64,000 bases of DNA from positions 18,352,880-18,416,879 of the forward strand of contig CM041295.1 in assembly GCA_023052935.1 (NCBI GenBank), read 5' to 3'. This document shows, in pieces, positions 63,791-64,000 of this stretch. The position numbers and the translations under genes are program-made. The DNA comes from Piezodorus guildinii (Eukaryota > Arthropoda > Insecta > Hemiptera > Pentatomidae). The number at the start of each line of letters is the position of its first letter. The stretch's first letter is position 1. The notes below the pieces were generated by a model. That model was given only the letters and a program-made list of their open reading frames with translations. It did not search any database and was not told the origin of the DNA.

Positions 63791-64000
63791 CATTACTTTA
63801 AAACGCAAGCCCTTATATATCTCAATTCAAGTATAAATGGACTTTAAAAAAACAAAGCTGGAATAGTTTAAACTATTTCTTGTACTGCCACCTCGACTAA
63901 TTTCCTCTTGGAAAACATAAATTATTTGAGAAGTAAAATAGTGCCTGGAATAAAATATTTCTTCTTTCTCAAGTTTCGTTGCTCATTGTGAAAAATTGTT
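63791..64000. other. unassigned spacer
   Basis: No feature recognised. Confidence 0.4.

Overview
This 64 kb window is eukaryotic, AT-rich and made almost entirely of transposable elements in various states of decay. I found no intact host gene, rRNA or functional tRNA gene. The mix of Jockey-type LINEs, RTE-like LINEs with (TTA)n tails, a Penelope-like element, RLE-type LINE fragments, mariner (DD34D), pogo/Tigger-like elements, tRNA-derived SINEs and a Helentron-like repeat points to an arthropod, most likely an insect. Species cannot be fixed from the sequence alone, and the order-level guess is inference.

Layout. 0-13 kb: fragments of RTE, Jockey and SINE-1, two copies of a roughly 900 bp Helentron-like repeat (called HLR here; the first is split by a mariner derivative), and an RTE-like LINE carrying a second LINE with a 14 bp target-site duplication (TSD). 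13-18.4 kb: a second mariner type (900 bp, perfect TIRs) inside an RLE-type LINE tail, a Ty3/gypsy-like remnant between short direct repeats, an R2-like LINE end, and an 890 bp element whose ends read CACAGTGG. 18.4-32 kb: HLR copies, two CR1/L2-like LINE fragments, a Jockey fragment with a FADD box, a full SINE-1, a mariner derivative and a Tigger-like element. 32-40 kb: SINE-2 copies, antisense Jockey tails, two 5'-truncated RTE-like LINEs with clean TSDs, and an inverted SINE-1 with a 20 bp TSD. 40.8-46.2 kb: the most informative locus, an antisense RTE copy interrupted by a 3.7 kb Jockey element (ORF1 plus ORF2) and a mariner derivative. 46-57 kb: nested LINE and HLR insertions, then an antisense Penelope-like element with RT and GIY-YIG remains, itself hit by an RTE tail. 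57-64 kb: LINE tails, an AT-rich tandem array of about 140 bp period, and fragments of HLR, SINE-2 and Tigger.

How parts relate. The Jockey copy is the best-preserved coding element, but it is 5'-truncated and carries one frameshift in ORF2. Three mariner copies share one internal deletion that removes catalytic residues, so they are non-autonomous descendants of one deleted parent. HLR recurs more than a dozen times, with a conserved terminal hairpin and sub-terminal inverted repeats. Insertions into known reading frames, TSDs and one filled/empty site pair give a relative chronology and exact ends for several elements.
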